Positions 44,001 through 50,845 of a DNA stretch of 64,000 nt are shown piece after piece (within the stretch, counting starts at the first letter, position 1; each line of letters begins with the position of its first letter). This stretch comes from CAVSEK01 sp963726975. Lineage in GTDB: Bacteria > Actinomycetota > Actinomycetes > Mycobacteriales > SCTD01. The stretch covers positions 42,718 to 106,717 of the forward strand of contig CAVSEK010000002.1 of NCBI GenBank assembly GCA_963726975.1, read 5' to 3'. Under the pieces are notes generated by a model. That model saw nothing but the letters and a program-made list of their open reading frames with translations. It ran no database searches and was not told where the DNA came from. A program made the translations under genes and the position numbers.

Positions 44001-44251
44001 GGGCTGCGGCTACGACACTCGGACGGTCGGGGCCGCAGGCGGCCCGGTCGGGGCCTGGTCGGCCCCCGGTCGGGGGCCGGTCGGGGCCTGGTCGGGGCGG
44101 TCTGCACGAGGTGAAAGCCCTGCACCACAACGACTTTGAGACTGCTGAGCAGCGCGCAGGCTCCCAAGGCACTGCTCCCGGCACCGAGAACTCGCCCGAG
44201 GACGTCGTCATAGCCGCACCTGCTGCCGCCGCCGGTGGGGGTCGGCGGTGA
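41009..44251 (+). CDS. CHC2 zinc finger–Toprim–AAA-type primase/helicase of a mobile element
   Basis: A 1080-residue protein with three modules. An N-terminal DnaG-like CHC2 finger (C40, H43, C61, C65 in CPFHDDKTPS and WHCLGAC) and Toprim core (IVLTESLIDALTLW; LIAYDNDGAGNKAAA) are followed by a Pro/Ala linker (about residues 385-455). A C-terminal P-loop ATPase has Walker A VQSTSAAGKSTL at about 633-641, an acidic block (AIAEEEGA) and an ILLTTTSIEIDEELLNRC sensor-like segment, then a winged-helix-like end. This combination fits a self-loading primase-helicase for element replication. It has not been assigned to a named family here. The stop overlaps the recombinase gene. Confidence 0.85.
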   Translation: MARVPEAELERLKEQVSLVSLVAAHGVELRKAGADLVGRCPFHDDKTPSLVVTPGKNLWHCLGACQVGGSVVDWVMRAQGVSFRHAVELLRDGMPTGPSSPSPSTSSSSTPAATGAPKRSTVRRLPAPVAQSAADGELLGQVVDFYARVLTESPEALEFLRRRRIAHPEALAAFRLGYANRTLGLRLPDKRRAAGADLRGRLTTLGVFRASGHEHLAGSLVVPVLDEHGQVVELYGRKIRDDLRPGTPKHLYLPGPHRGVFNLSALAASDEIVLTESLIDALTLWCAGFRHVTAAFGTEGFTVDLAEAIAGHGVRRVLIAYDNDGAGNKAAATLAASLLEDGVECFRVGLPAGADVNDVAVAARNPTDVLGRALRTATWMGKGPAPKSAQPALPPAQAPSAQAQPVVFSAAAGLDEPSVEPPGSAAPVPEPEVPSEPAEPVAPAVVSPAPPVAELGEGGGPQVSEREVLLSFAERRWRVRGLAKASSFELLRVNLMVSVPDGSTSGSGGVRFHVDTLDLYAARARAAFLAAAAAELGLGEDVVKRDLGRVLLACEQLADQAVTAAQTAQDERPPMTEADKTQALELLRDPRLVQRITADFARAGVVGEATNCLVGYLAATSRKLPRPLAVLVQSTSAAGKSTLADAVLSLLPEEECVRFSAMTGQSLFYVGESDLAHKVLAIAEEEGASRAAYALKLLQSEGEISIASTGKDTATGRLVTHTYRVTGPTAILLTTTSIEIDEELLNRCLVLTVDEDRAQTRAIHDRQRAAQTLGGLVASVEREQVLALHRNAQRLLEPLAVVNPYADRLTFADTATRTRRDHIKYLTLIAAVTLLHQHQRPIKTTSAPASAGGASGRAPVRYIETTLADIALANALAHEVLGRSLDELPPGTRRLLDALHTHVTGRCQAEHLDRDLVRFTRRQLREQLGFGDTQLKVHLARLVDLELVLPHRVDGGGFCYELAWHPEVGAGGRVLPGLLDPAILNSTVLDEPADDTTGAAATTLGRSGPQAARSGPGRPPVGGRSGPGRGGLHEVKALHHNDFETAEQRAGSQGTAPGTENSPEDVVIAAPAAAAGGGRR

Positions 44252-45494
44252 GCCCGCGCCGCGGCCAGCACCGCCCGCACCCGATCGTGGGGGACCCGGC
44301 CGACCTGGCCGGCTTCCCCGGTTGGTCGGCGAGTTCACCGAGTGGATGGGCACCCGCGGCTACAGCCCCCGCACGATCGACAACCGGCGGGCGATGCTGA
44401 GCTTCCTGGTGGCGTTCCTCGCCGAGCGGGGCGTGACCCGGCCGGTCGAGGTGACCCGGCCGATGCTGGAGTCCTACCAGCGGTTCTGCTTCCACTACCG
44501 CACCCGCACCGGCGCCCCGCTGTCGTTCCGGTCGCAGTCCCAGCGGCTGCTGGCGGTCCGGGCGTTCTTCAAGTGGGCCGCCCGCGCCCACCACGTGCTG
44601 CACAACCCGGCGTCGGAGATCGAGCTGCCCAAGGTCGAGCAGCGGCTGCCCCGCCCCGCGCTGACGGCCGCCGAGGCCGAGCTGGTGCTGGCCCAACCCG
44701 ACCTGGCCACACCGGCCGGGCTGCGGGACCGGACGATGCTCGAGGTCCTCTACGCCACCGGCATCCGGCGGTCCGAGCTGGCGCACCTGGCGGTGTTCGA
44801 CGTCGACGTCGACCGGCAGACCCTGCTGGTCCGCCAGGGCAAGGGCCGGCGGGACCGGATGGTCCCGATCGGTGAGCGGGCGCTGGCCTGGATCGGCCGC
44901 TACCTCAGATCCGCCCGGCCGGCGCTGGTCCTCGAGCCCGACGACGGGGCGCTGTTCGTCTCCGCCGACGGGATCGGGTTCTCCCCGGACCGGCTGACCC
45001 AGATCGTCGGTGGCTACGTGGTCGCCTCCGGGGTCGGCAAGCAGGGCGCCTGCCACCTGTTCCGGCACACCCTGGCCACGCTCATGCTCGAAGGCGGCGC
45101 CGACATCCGCTACATCCAGGCGATGCTCGGCCACGCCGAGCTGTCGACGACCCAGATCTACACCCAGGTCTCGATCCGAGCCCTGCAAGCCGTGCACGCC
45201 GCGACCCACCCCGCCGCCAGCAACACCCGACACCGATCCCCGACGTCGTCCACAACGTCGGCAGCGGAGGTGTCGTCGACGACGCCACGAACGGCAGCAG
45301 CAGCATTGTCGCCGTCCACAGAATCCGATGGGTGCAGGCCGTCCACAGAACCGGCCGTCGTCGACGAGGACGACGTCGAGCGGCCCGACGGTGAGGTCAT
45401 GACCGAGTTGCTGTCTGCTCTTGTTGAAGAGATCGATCAAGAGAACCGCGCGGACCCCGGATCGCCCGCGCCGACCCTGCGGCGGCCGCGGTGA
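44248..45494 (+). CDS. Tyrosine recombinase, XerC/D-like (mobile-element integrase)
   Basis: The protein has an N-terminal SAM-like domain (GEFTEWMGTRGYSPRTIDNR, SFRSQSQRLLAVRAFFKWAA) and a complete catalytic domain: Arg in YATGIRRSELAHLA, Lys in GKGRRDRMVPIGE, HLFRHTLATLMLEGG, LGHAELSTTQIY with the nucleophile Tyr. GTG 44248 overlaps the primase stop (GTGA) and is the natural start, but the frame breaks in the CCCC run at 44316-44319; adding one C gives AGFPRLVGEFTEW. A GTG at 44235 in the other frame would avoid the break. The Ser/Thr-rich tail after the Tyr is about 90 residues. Confidence 0.85.
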
Positions 45495-45868
45495 CCGGCG
45501 GGCGGCTCGACGACCCGCCGGGCTGCGCCGACGCCGCGGCCGAGGCGATCCGGGCGCTTATCCACACCACCCAGTTGCCTACCGCTGCGACCGGCCCCGC
45601 CGACGTCTACGCCGTGCTCGGCGCCCTGGCGCTGCTGGCCGGCCGGCTGCCGCAGGCGCTGACCCAGCTGCGCGAGCTGGTCGCCGACCAGCACACCGCC
45701 GGCCGGCTGCGGATCGTCGACGGCGAGCACACCGACGACCCCGCCGCCGCGCTCACCGACCTGGCCCGGCAGCTCTGCTGGGCGACCGCCAGCGCCGAGG
45801 CGCTGCGCGTCGGGCTCGAGCAGGCCCAGACCACCCTGACCTGGGCCGCCCGCGCCGACCAGCCCTGA
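45491..45868 (+). CDS. Small helical hypothetical protein, third gene of the element
   Basis: The 125-residue product is largely alpha-helical (AEAIRALIHTTQLPT, DVYAVLGALALLAGRLPQAL, LTDLARQLCWATASAEALRV) with no known domain. It overlaps the recombinase by 4 bp, so it belongs to the primase-recombinase operon and may be an accessory factor for excision, replication or copy control. The phased CTTGCCC array begins 29 bp past its stop. Confidence 0.7.
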   Translation: MTGGRLDDPPGCADAAAEAIRALIHTTQLPTAATGPADVYAVLGALALLAGRLPQALTQLRELVADQHTAGRLRIVDGEHTDDPAAALTDLARQLCWATASAEALRVGLEQAQTTLTWAARADQP

Positions 45869-45896
45869 TCGCCGGCACCACGGCCGGCACGGCCGG

Positions 45897-46023
45897 TCTT
45901 GCCCGCCGCCCGGAGCACCCTTGCCCACCCGCCGGACACGCCGTCGGCAGTCTTGCCCGTGACGCGGCGGACCCTTGCCCGCACGCCGCGGCAGTCTTGC
46001 CCGCGACCGACGGAGTCTTGCCC
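45897..46023. repeat. Helically phased CTTGCCC repeat array (6 copies)
   Basis: YCTTGCCC occurs at 45897, 45919, 45951, 45973, 45995 and 46016, with start-to-start distances 22, 32, 22, 22, 21 bp. These are close to two or three helical turns, so the sites would face the same side of DNA. The array lies between the last gene of the primase/recombinase operon and the first toxin gene. It looks like an iteron set or a recombinase/accessory binding region; function is inferred. Confidence 0.75.
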
Positions 46024-46087
46024 ACCCACGACCACGGTCGGCCCGTCGCTGCAGCCAGCGCCGCCGTCGGGCTGTCAGACTCGCCCC

Positions 46088-46696
46088 GTGACCGCCGCTG
46101 CTGCACCGCCTCGGGCGCGCTGGCGGCTTGTTCTCTTAGCCGCCCTGACCGCCGTCCTGGCGCTGCTGCTGCCGGCCGCACCGGCGTCGGCAACAGCGTT
46201 GCCCGCAGCCGAAACTCGCGTCGGGGCTTTCCACCCCGCGACCACGGTGGTCGTCGGGGTTCACGAGTGCATCACCGCAGGTCAGCGTCCGATTCGAGGG
46301 CCGTCGCAGCTGCAGGTCGTGTCAGGGTCGTGTGTTGCCGCAGAAGGCGCCGACACCCTTCTCAGTGCGGGAGGCGGCGCAGCTCGCCTACCCATGAACA
46401 TGGGCACGGTGCAAGGCGTCGCCGCCAAGTTCGGCATCAAGATCGACGATCTGTCCATCGTGATCAACAAATCCCGAGCCGGCATGCGTGGCTCCACCGC
46501 GCCGAATGGCTGCGTGACGCTCTGCCGTGGCGCGTTCGAGAGCGAGGAGCAACTAGCGAAGACGTTGGTCCACGAGCGTGTTCACGTTGAAGATCTCCGG
46601 GCCGGTATGCCGTACCCCTCCACCTACGACGCGGCTTCAGCGGCGGAGATCAGGGCAGAGGAGTTCGCTCAGGCGTGGTGGGCGGGGCTCGGATGA
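46088..46696 (+). CDS. Secreted toxin with HExxH metallopeptidase-like domain
   Basis: A 202-residue product with a Sec signal (LVLLAALTAVLALLLPAAPA), a leader module of about 60 residues containing VHECITAGQRPIRGPSQLQ, the VAAE junction and then a compact toxin domain. That domain has an HERVH zinc-protease motif (LVHERVHVEDLRAG) and a downstream AEIRAEEFAQAW helix whose Glu could be the third zinc ligand. The leader is shared with the toxin at 48771. The gene overlaps its presumed immunity gene by 4 bp (ATGA). Enzyme activity is inferred from the motif; family not named. Confidence 0.7.
   Translation: MTAAAAPPRARWRLVLLAALTAVLALLLPAAPASATALPAAETRVGAFHPATTVVVGVHECITAGQRPIRGPSQLQVVSGSCVAAEGADTLLSAGGGAARLPMNMGTVQGVAAKFGIKIDDLSIVINKSRAGMRGSTAPNGCVTLCRGAFESEEQLAKTLVHERVHVEDLRAGMPYPSTYDAASAAEIRAEEFAQAWWAGLG
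46117..46346 (+). repeat. Toxin leader repeat, type A copy 1
   Basis: About 230 bp covering the signal peptide and leader module of the toxin at 46088. It is closely similar to 48817-49047 in direct orientation, ending at the GTTGCCGCAGAA junction. Confidence 0.85.
46334..46349 (+). repeat. Toxin junction motif GTTGCCGCAGAAGGCG, copy 1
   Basis: Encodes VAAEG at the border between leader and HExxH domain. The same sequence, in the same reading frame, marks this border in other toxin genes of the window. Confidence 0.8.
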
Positions 46697-46983
46697 GCGA
46701 CATAGCCGGAACCCGTGGATACGAGATCTGGACTCGAACTTTCGACGAAGCGTGGGCCGATCCTGGCGCTCTCGCCAAAATTGCTTGCCCGACCTGCTCG
46801 GAAAGGCGGATCAATCTGGTCTACGTAGCCGAGGACCTGGATGCCGCCGCAGGCATGTTCGCCTTCTGGTGCGATGCCTGCCTGACCGGGCTCCCGCCGG
46901 GGATGGGGCCAATCCCGCCTGATGCACAACGCGTGCGTCGTGGCGAGGAGGACGTGCCGAACTACCGTCTAGTCGTGGAGTGA
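46693..46983 (+). CDS. Probable immunity protein, zinc-ribbon type (partner of HExxH toxin)
   Basis: A 96-residue cytoplasmic protein with two Cys pairs (CPTCSERRINL and FWCDACLTGLP) that would form a zinc ribbon. It has no signal peptide. Start codon overlaps the toxin stop, the normal arrangement of toxin/immunity pairs. It is assigned as immunity on position only; a zinc-binding inhibitor of a zinc protease is plausible. Confidence 0.6.
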   Translation: MSDIAGTRGYEIWTRTFDEAWADPGALAKIACPTCSERRINLVYVAEDLDAAAGMFAFWCDACLTGLPPGMGPIPPDAQRVRRGEEDVPNYRLVVE

Positions 46984-46986
46984 GTC

Positions 46987-47400
46987 GTGGTCTCCTCCAC
47001 GTGGCAATCGTCGACGGCCAGGATCGCGGCTCTTGTGCTCCTCTTGGTGGCCTTGGCCGTCCTGGTCACGCCTGGACAAGCAGTCGCGGCTGCAGCTACG
47101 ACACCCCATGCCGTTGTTGCCGCAGAAGGCGGCTTGGGCGAGCTTTCGGCGGCGACGCAGGCGAACGTCGACAATGCGATCGAGCGAGCCGCGGCAGGAA
47201 AGGTCCGATTCCCTGGGCACGATGGAAAGCCATATCTGAACTCCGACGGGCTCCTGCCTGAAGGCGACTACACGGCGTGGACGGCGGCCGAAGCCGGAGC
47301 GAAGCGCGGTGCGGACCGCGTGATCACCGAGGGCGACCCTGCCAATCCGAGTGCCATTTACTACTGGGACCACGTGAACCCACCCGTGCGGATTCGATGA
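46987..47400 (+). CDS. Secreted ribonuclease toxin, RNase N1/barnase type
   Basis: A 137-residue product with a signal peptide (ARIAALVLLLVALAVLVTPG), a very short leader, the VVAAEGG junction and a microbial guanyl-RNase-like domain: AIERAAAGKVRFPGHDGKPY, LNSDGLLPEGDYTAW, GAKRGADRVITEGDP and AIYYWDHVNPPVRI. These correspond to the F-x-N-x-(E/D)-G-x-LP, R-I and Y-Y-x-x-DH elements of RNase Sa-like enzymes; the catalytic His is the one in DHV. The barstar-like gene downstream supports the call. Confidence 0.8.
   Translation: MVSSTWQSSTARIAALVLLLVALAVLVTPGQAVAAAATTPHAVVAAEGGLGELSAATQANVDNAIERAAAGKVRFPGHDGKPYLNSDGLLPEGDYTAWTAAEAGAKRGADRVITEGDPANPSAIYYWDHVNPPVRIR
47116..47131 (+). repeat. Toxin junction motif GTTGCCGCAGAAGGCG, copy 2
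   Basis: Identical to copy 1 over 16 bp although the flanking leader sequences differ. Encodes VAAEG just before the RNase domain. Confidence 0.8.
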
Positions 47401-47909
47401 CGCACGCCTCGTGGGTTGCAGCCCCACACGTCGTACACCTGGCGGGTGACGAGTCAGTAGCTGTCGAACTTGAGCGTCAGGCTCGTGCCGAGGGCGCAAG
47501 TGTCATTCGCTTCAGCCTCGCGGATGCTCAGGATCGGACCTCTCTCGGTGATCTGCTTGGCCGCAGTTTCCTGTTCCCACATGAGACAAGTGGGCTTGAC
47601 GCCGCGGTCGACTTGATTTCTGACCTGGAGTGGCTCGGAAATGTGCACGGCTACCTTGTGATCACCGGAATGCTCGGCGCACGCAACGAGGTGGTCACTG
47701 CTTGGGCCGAGATGTTGCCGGCCATCATCGATCGATGGCGATCGCAGGACAGGCCCTTTGCCGCGGTTCTGCTGGACGGTGAGGCTGCCGGTGTCGCTCG
47801 AGCTGCCTTATCGCAGGCGAACCGGCGGCTGCAGCGGGCCGGTCAACTTGCATGGGCGCAGGCCGGGACAGGCCCGGTCGAGATCCTTGATCACATAGCG
47901 GACGCGTAG
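47397..47909 (+). CDS. Barstar-family immunity protein
   Basis: A 170-residue cytoplasmic protein whose second half carries the barstar pattern: ASVIRFSLADAQDRTSLGDL, SFLFPHETSGLDAAVDLISD, LEWLGNVHGYLVI. Barstar proteins plug the active site of barnase-type RNases. The ATG overlaps the stop of the RNase toxin (ATGA), so the pair is coupled. The region after about residue 130 (QANRRLQRAGQLAW) is an extension. Confidence 0.82.
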   Translation: MTHASWVAAPHVVHLAGDESVAVELERQARAEGASVIRFSLADAQDRTSLGDLLGRSFLFPHETSGLDAAVDLISDLEWLGNVHGYLVITGMLGARNEVVTAWAEMLPAIIDRWRSQDRPFAAVLLDGEAAGVARAALSQANRRLQRAGQLAWAQAGTGPVEILDHIADA

Positions 47910-47911
47910 TC

Positions 47912-48487
47912 GTGCCACGGACTCGGCTGGCGCGGACCTTGGCGGCCGTGTTCGCCCTCTTCGCCGCCGTCCTCGTTGCCGGGTGCGTGGTGAGCGCGGC
48001 ATCAGCAAGCACGTCCACATACCACTACGACGGCGTCCAGCACTTGTCGGCCCGGGCGCACGCGTCGTCGGCAGTGACGCTGCCCGCAGGGCGTACCGCC
48101 TCCGGCTCCGGGGCCGCAACCGACGACGAGCTGACGTCGGGTGCGGCTACGGGCGCTGCCGCAGAAGGCGCAGACGAGTTCGTTGATCTTGCATCTTCGG
48201 CCCGCCGCAATCACATCCTCGCTGAAGATGCCACAGGTGGCGGCCACCTGTGGCCGGGGCTGCCAGGCAAGACCCCGTTCCCGAGGGGCTGGTCCGCCGA
48301 CCGGGTCATGCATGAGGTCTCGGAAATCGCCACCGATCCCGCCGCTTGGCGGAACGTTCAGTACCAAGGCCAGCGAGCTGTTCTCAATGGCGCCCGGGAC
48401 GGTGTCGACATCAAGGTCGTCGTCAGCCGCCAAACCGGTGAGATCATCACCGGCCATCCCACCAACCTGCCGAGAAACCCGTGGTGA
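47912..48487 (+). CDS. Lipoprotein-type EndoU nuclease toxin
   Basis: A 191-residue product with a signal peptide ending in a lipobox (FAAVLVAGC), a 70-residue type B leader (STYHYDGVQHLSARAH), the AAAEGADE junction and a C-terminal EndoU RNase domain: RRNHILAEDATGGGHLWPGL with both family His residues, FPRGWSADRVMHEVSEIA and GEIITGHPTNLP. The bacterial EndoU family includes MafB and CdiA effectors. GTG start lies 2 bp after the barstar stop. The immunity gene overlaps the stop. Confidence 0.85.
   Translation: MPRTRLARTLAAVFALFAAVLVAGCVVSAASASTSTYHYDGVQHLSARAHASSAVTLPAGRTASGSGAATDDELTSGAATGAAAEGADEFVDLASSARRNHILAEDATGGGHLWPGLPGKTPFPRGWSADRVMHEVSEIATDPAAWRNVQYQGQRAVLNGARDGVDIKVVVSRQTGEIITGHPTNLPRNPW
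48155..48170 (+). repeat. Toxin junction motif (GCTGCCGCAGAAGGCG), copy 3
   Basis: One base different from copies 1 and 2. Encodes AAAEG at the border of the EndoU module. Confidence 0.75.
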
Positions 48488-48774
48488 GCTACGGGCAGTC
48501 GTACTACGACGACATCCGTGGCCGGCTGCAGGCCGTGCTCTTCTCTGTGGCCGACCTGCTGCCTGCGTCCACATACGAGTTCGTTGCGGAGGAACTCGAC
48601 GCGAACGAACTCGGGGTTTCCCTCGAGACGATTGTCGACGTTTTGGCCGAGAGTTCCGCGCCGGTGCCAGTCGACATCGTCGACAGCCTCGCTGACCTGT
48701 CGAAAACCATGCGGATGGACTGCGACGTGCGGGCGATACTCGCCACCGTCAACGATGCTTCGGGCGAAGGGTGA
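48484..48774 (+). CDS. MafI-like immunity protein
   Basis: A 96-residue all-helical acidic protein (VLFSVADLLPASTYEFVAEE, NELGVSLETIVDVLAESS, VDIVDSLADLSKTMRMD). This resembles the MafI immunity family that pairs with EndoU toxins: an L-L-P-x-x-T helix, an E/N-x-G-(V/I)-x-L-E helix and a final L-x-x-x-M-x-M/L-D. GTG 48484 overlaps the toxin stop (GTGA). Confidence 0.75.
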   Translation: MSYGQSYYDDIRGRLQAVLFSVADLLPASTYEFVAEELDANELGVSLETIVDVLAESSAPVPVDIVDSLADLSKTMRMDCDVRAILATVNDASGEG

Positions 48775-49379
48775 GTCGACTGCACCGCCGCGTCAACGGC
48801 GCGACACCACCCAGGCCGCACTGGCGTGTTCTTCTCTTAGCCGCCCTGACCGCGGTCCTGGCCCTGCTGCTGCCGGCCGCTCCGGCGTCGGCGGCGCCCT
48901 TGCCTGCAGCCGAAACTCGCTTCGGGGCCTCGACCCTCGCCACCCCCGACGTCGTCGGAGTCCATGAGTGCATCACCGCAGGTCAGCGTCCGGTCCGAGG
49001 TCCGTCACAGCTGCAGATCGTGGTGGGCAACTGTGTTGCCGCAGAAGACGTACCGACGGTGGTGTTCAGCCGGAGCCGTGCTCCGGGCATCGCTGACAAC
49101 TTCGACAACGCGGTAGCCGATGGCGCGCCCACACGGCTGTCGCGAGTGGATGACGCGGCGCGTCGGGCCAATCGCCGTGATGCTCTGCGTGGGCAACCGC
49201 GTGCACCCGCCGGGCAGTCGCTGGACGAGTACCCCTTCGCCTGCTCAGCTCAAGGCGGTTGCGGTGCGACCGTGAGCGCGGTTCCCGTCGGCGAGCAGAG
49301 TTACCAAGGCGGCGTCTTGAGAGTTGAGTCCAGGGACGTGGTGTACGGCCTCGACGGCGAGCGTGTCGTGAGGACGTAG
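48771..49379 (+). CDS. Secreted NucA/NucB-type DNase toxin
   Basis: A 202-residue product with the same signal and type A leader as the toxin at 46088 (VHECITAGQRPVRGPSQLQ), the CVAAED junction and a C-terminal domain with the NucA/NucB signature SLDEYPFACSAQGG, followed by VSAVPVGEQSYQGGVL. The D-E-Y-P-F segment supplies the catalytic acidic residues of that family. No immunity gene follows directly: an IS256-type element begins at the stop codon and a SUKH gene lies on its far side. Confidence 0.82.
   Translation: MSRLHRRVNGATPPRPHWRVLLLAALTAVLALLLPAAPASAAPLPAAETRFGASTLATPDVVGVHECITAGQRPVRGPSQLQIVVGNCVAAEDVPTVVFSRSRAPGIADNFDNAVADGAPTRLSRVDDAARRANRRDALRGQPRAPAGQSLDEYPFACSAQGGCGATVSAVPVGEQSYQGGVLRVESRDVVYGLDGERVVRT
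48817..49047 (+). repeat. Toxin leader repeat, type A copy 2
   Basis: Direct repeat of 46117-46346 (nearly 90% identical by eye), covering signal peptide and leader module and ending at the junction motif. The toxin domains beyond it are unrelated. Confidence 0.85.
49035..49050 (+). repeat. Toxin junction motif (GTTGCCGCAGAAGACG), copy 4
   Basis: Differs from copy 1 at one position. Encodes VAAED at the border of the NucA/B module. Confidence 0.78.
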
Positions 49380-50752
49380 ACGGCGGCCACCGCGTGATCC
49401 TTCAGAAGACCTCTCACAGTCGCCCTGAAGGAGAACCACAACGATGACCGCCATCTCGAGTATCGACCCTGCGCGCTTCCTGGACGAGCACCTCGAGCGC
49501 GCCGAGCCCGACCTTCTTCGCTCGATGCTCCGCACGTTCGTCCAGACATTGATGGGCGCCGAGGCCGACGCGATCTGCGGTGCGCCCTACGGCGCCCGCA
49601 GCGACGAGCGGGTCAACTCCCGCAACGGCTACCGGCCCCGCGAGTGGGACACCCGCGCCGGCACGATCGACCTGGCGATCCCCAAGCTCCGGGCCGGCAG
49701 CTACTTCCCGGACTGGCTGCTCGAGCGCCGCAAGCGCGCCGAACGGGCCCTGACCACGGTGGTGGCGACCTGCTACCTGCTCGGGGTGAGTACCCGTCGG
49801 ATGGAGAAGCTGGTTGAGACCCTCGGCATCACGAGCCTGTCCAAGAGCCAGGTCAGTGTGATGGCCAAGGAGCTCGACGAGCACGTCGAGTCCTTCCGGA
49901 CCCGGCCGCTGGAGGCCGGCCCCTACACGTTCGTCGCCGCCGACGCGTTGGTGATGAAGGTCCGCGAGGGCGGCCGGGTCGTGAACGTCCACGCGCTGCT
50001 GGCCTGCGGCGTCAACGCCGACGGGCACCGCGAGATCCTGGGCCTGCAGGGTCACCTCGGGTGAAGACGGCGCCGGCTGGCTCGCCTTCTTCCGCGACCT
50101 GACCGCCCGGGGCCTGGCCGGCGTCAAGCTCGTCACCAGCGACGCCCACGCCGGGCTGGTCGCGGCGATCGGCGCGACGCTGCCCGGCGCCAGCTGGCAG
50201 CGGTGCCGCACGCACTACGCCGCGAACCTGATGAGCGCCACGCCCAAGGCCTCCTGGCCGTGGGTCAAGACGCTGCTGCACAGCGTCTACGACCAGCCCG
50301 ACGCCACGTCCGTGAACGAGCAGTACGACCGGATCCTGGACGCCCTGAGCGAGAAGCTCCCCGCCGTGGTCGAGCACCTGGAAGCGGCCCGCCCCGACGT
50401 CCTGGCGTTCACCACGTTCCCGCGCGACATCTGGCGCCAGATCTGGTCCAACAACCCGCAGGAACGGCTCAACCGGGAGATCCGCCGGCGCACCGATGTC
50501 GTCGGGATCTTTCCTGACCGCAACAGCCTCATCCGGCTCGTCGGCGCCGTCCTGGCCGAGCAGCACGACGAATGGACCGAAGGCCGCAGATACTTCGGCC
50601 TCGAGGTCCTGGCCCGCAGCCGCGGCACCCTCGCCAGCAACACCAACGACACGACCGCCACACCGACCACCAAGGAGGTAACCGGCGAACCGCTGACCGC
50701 GACCGCCCTCAGCGCCTAACGTGCAACCACCGGATCACACGGTGGTCGCCTC
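49380..50752 (+). mobile_element. IS256-family (Mutator-type) insertion element
   Basis: About 1.37 kb. Imperfect terminal inverted repeats: GGCGGCCACCGCGTGATCC at 49382-49400 and the complement of GGCGACCACCGTGTGATCC at 50732-50750. They enclose one transposase gene. No clear target duplication is visible, so the exact ends are approximate. It separates a NucA/B toxin from a SUKH immunity gene. Confidence 0.8.
49444..50719 (+). CDS. IS256-family transposase (one frame break)
   Basis: Mutator-type DDE transposase. The first part (DEHLERAEPDLLRSMLRTFV, SRNGYRPREWDTRAGTIDLA, FVAADALVMKVREGG with the first Asp) ends in a stop at 50062. The second part continues in the next frame (GAGWLAFFRDLTARGLAGVK, LVTSDAHAGLVAAI with the second Asp, NPQERLNREIRRRTDVVGIF with the Glu). 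Removing one G from the GGG run at 50049-50051 gives a 424-residue intact enzyme, the family's usual size. Confidence 0.88.
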
Positions 50753-50845
50753 ACACACCACGTCCCGGGACTCGACCGTCTTGAGTCAGTTCTTCCAGAG
50801 ATCGGGCGTGCAGCCGGGTGTTCCCTTCGACGTGATGTTTGGGCC

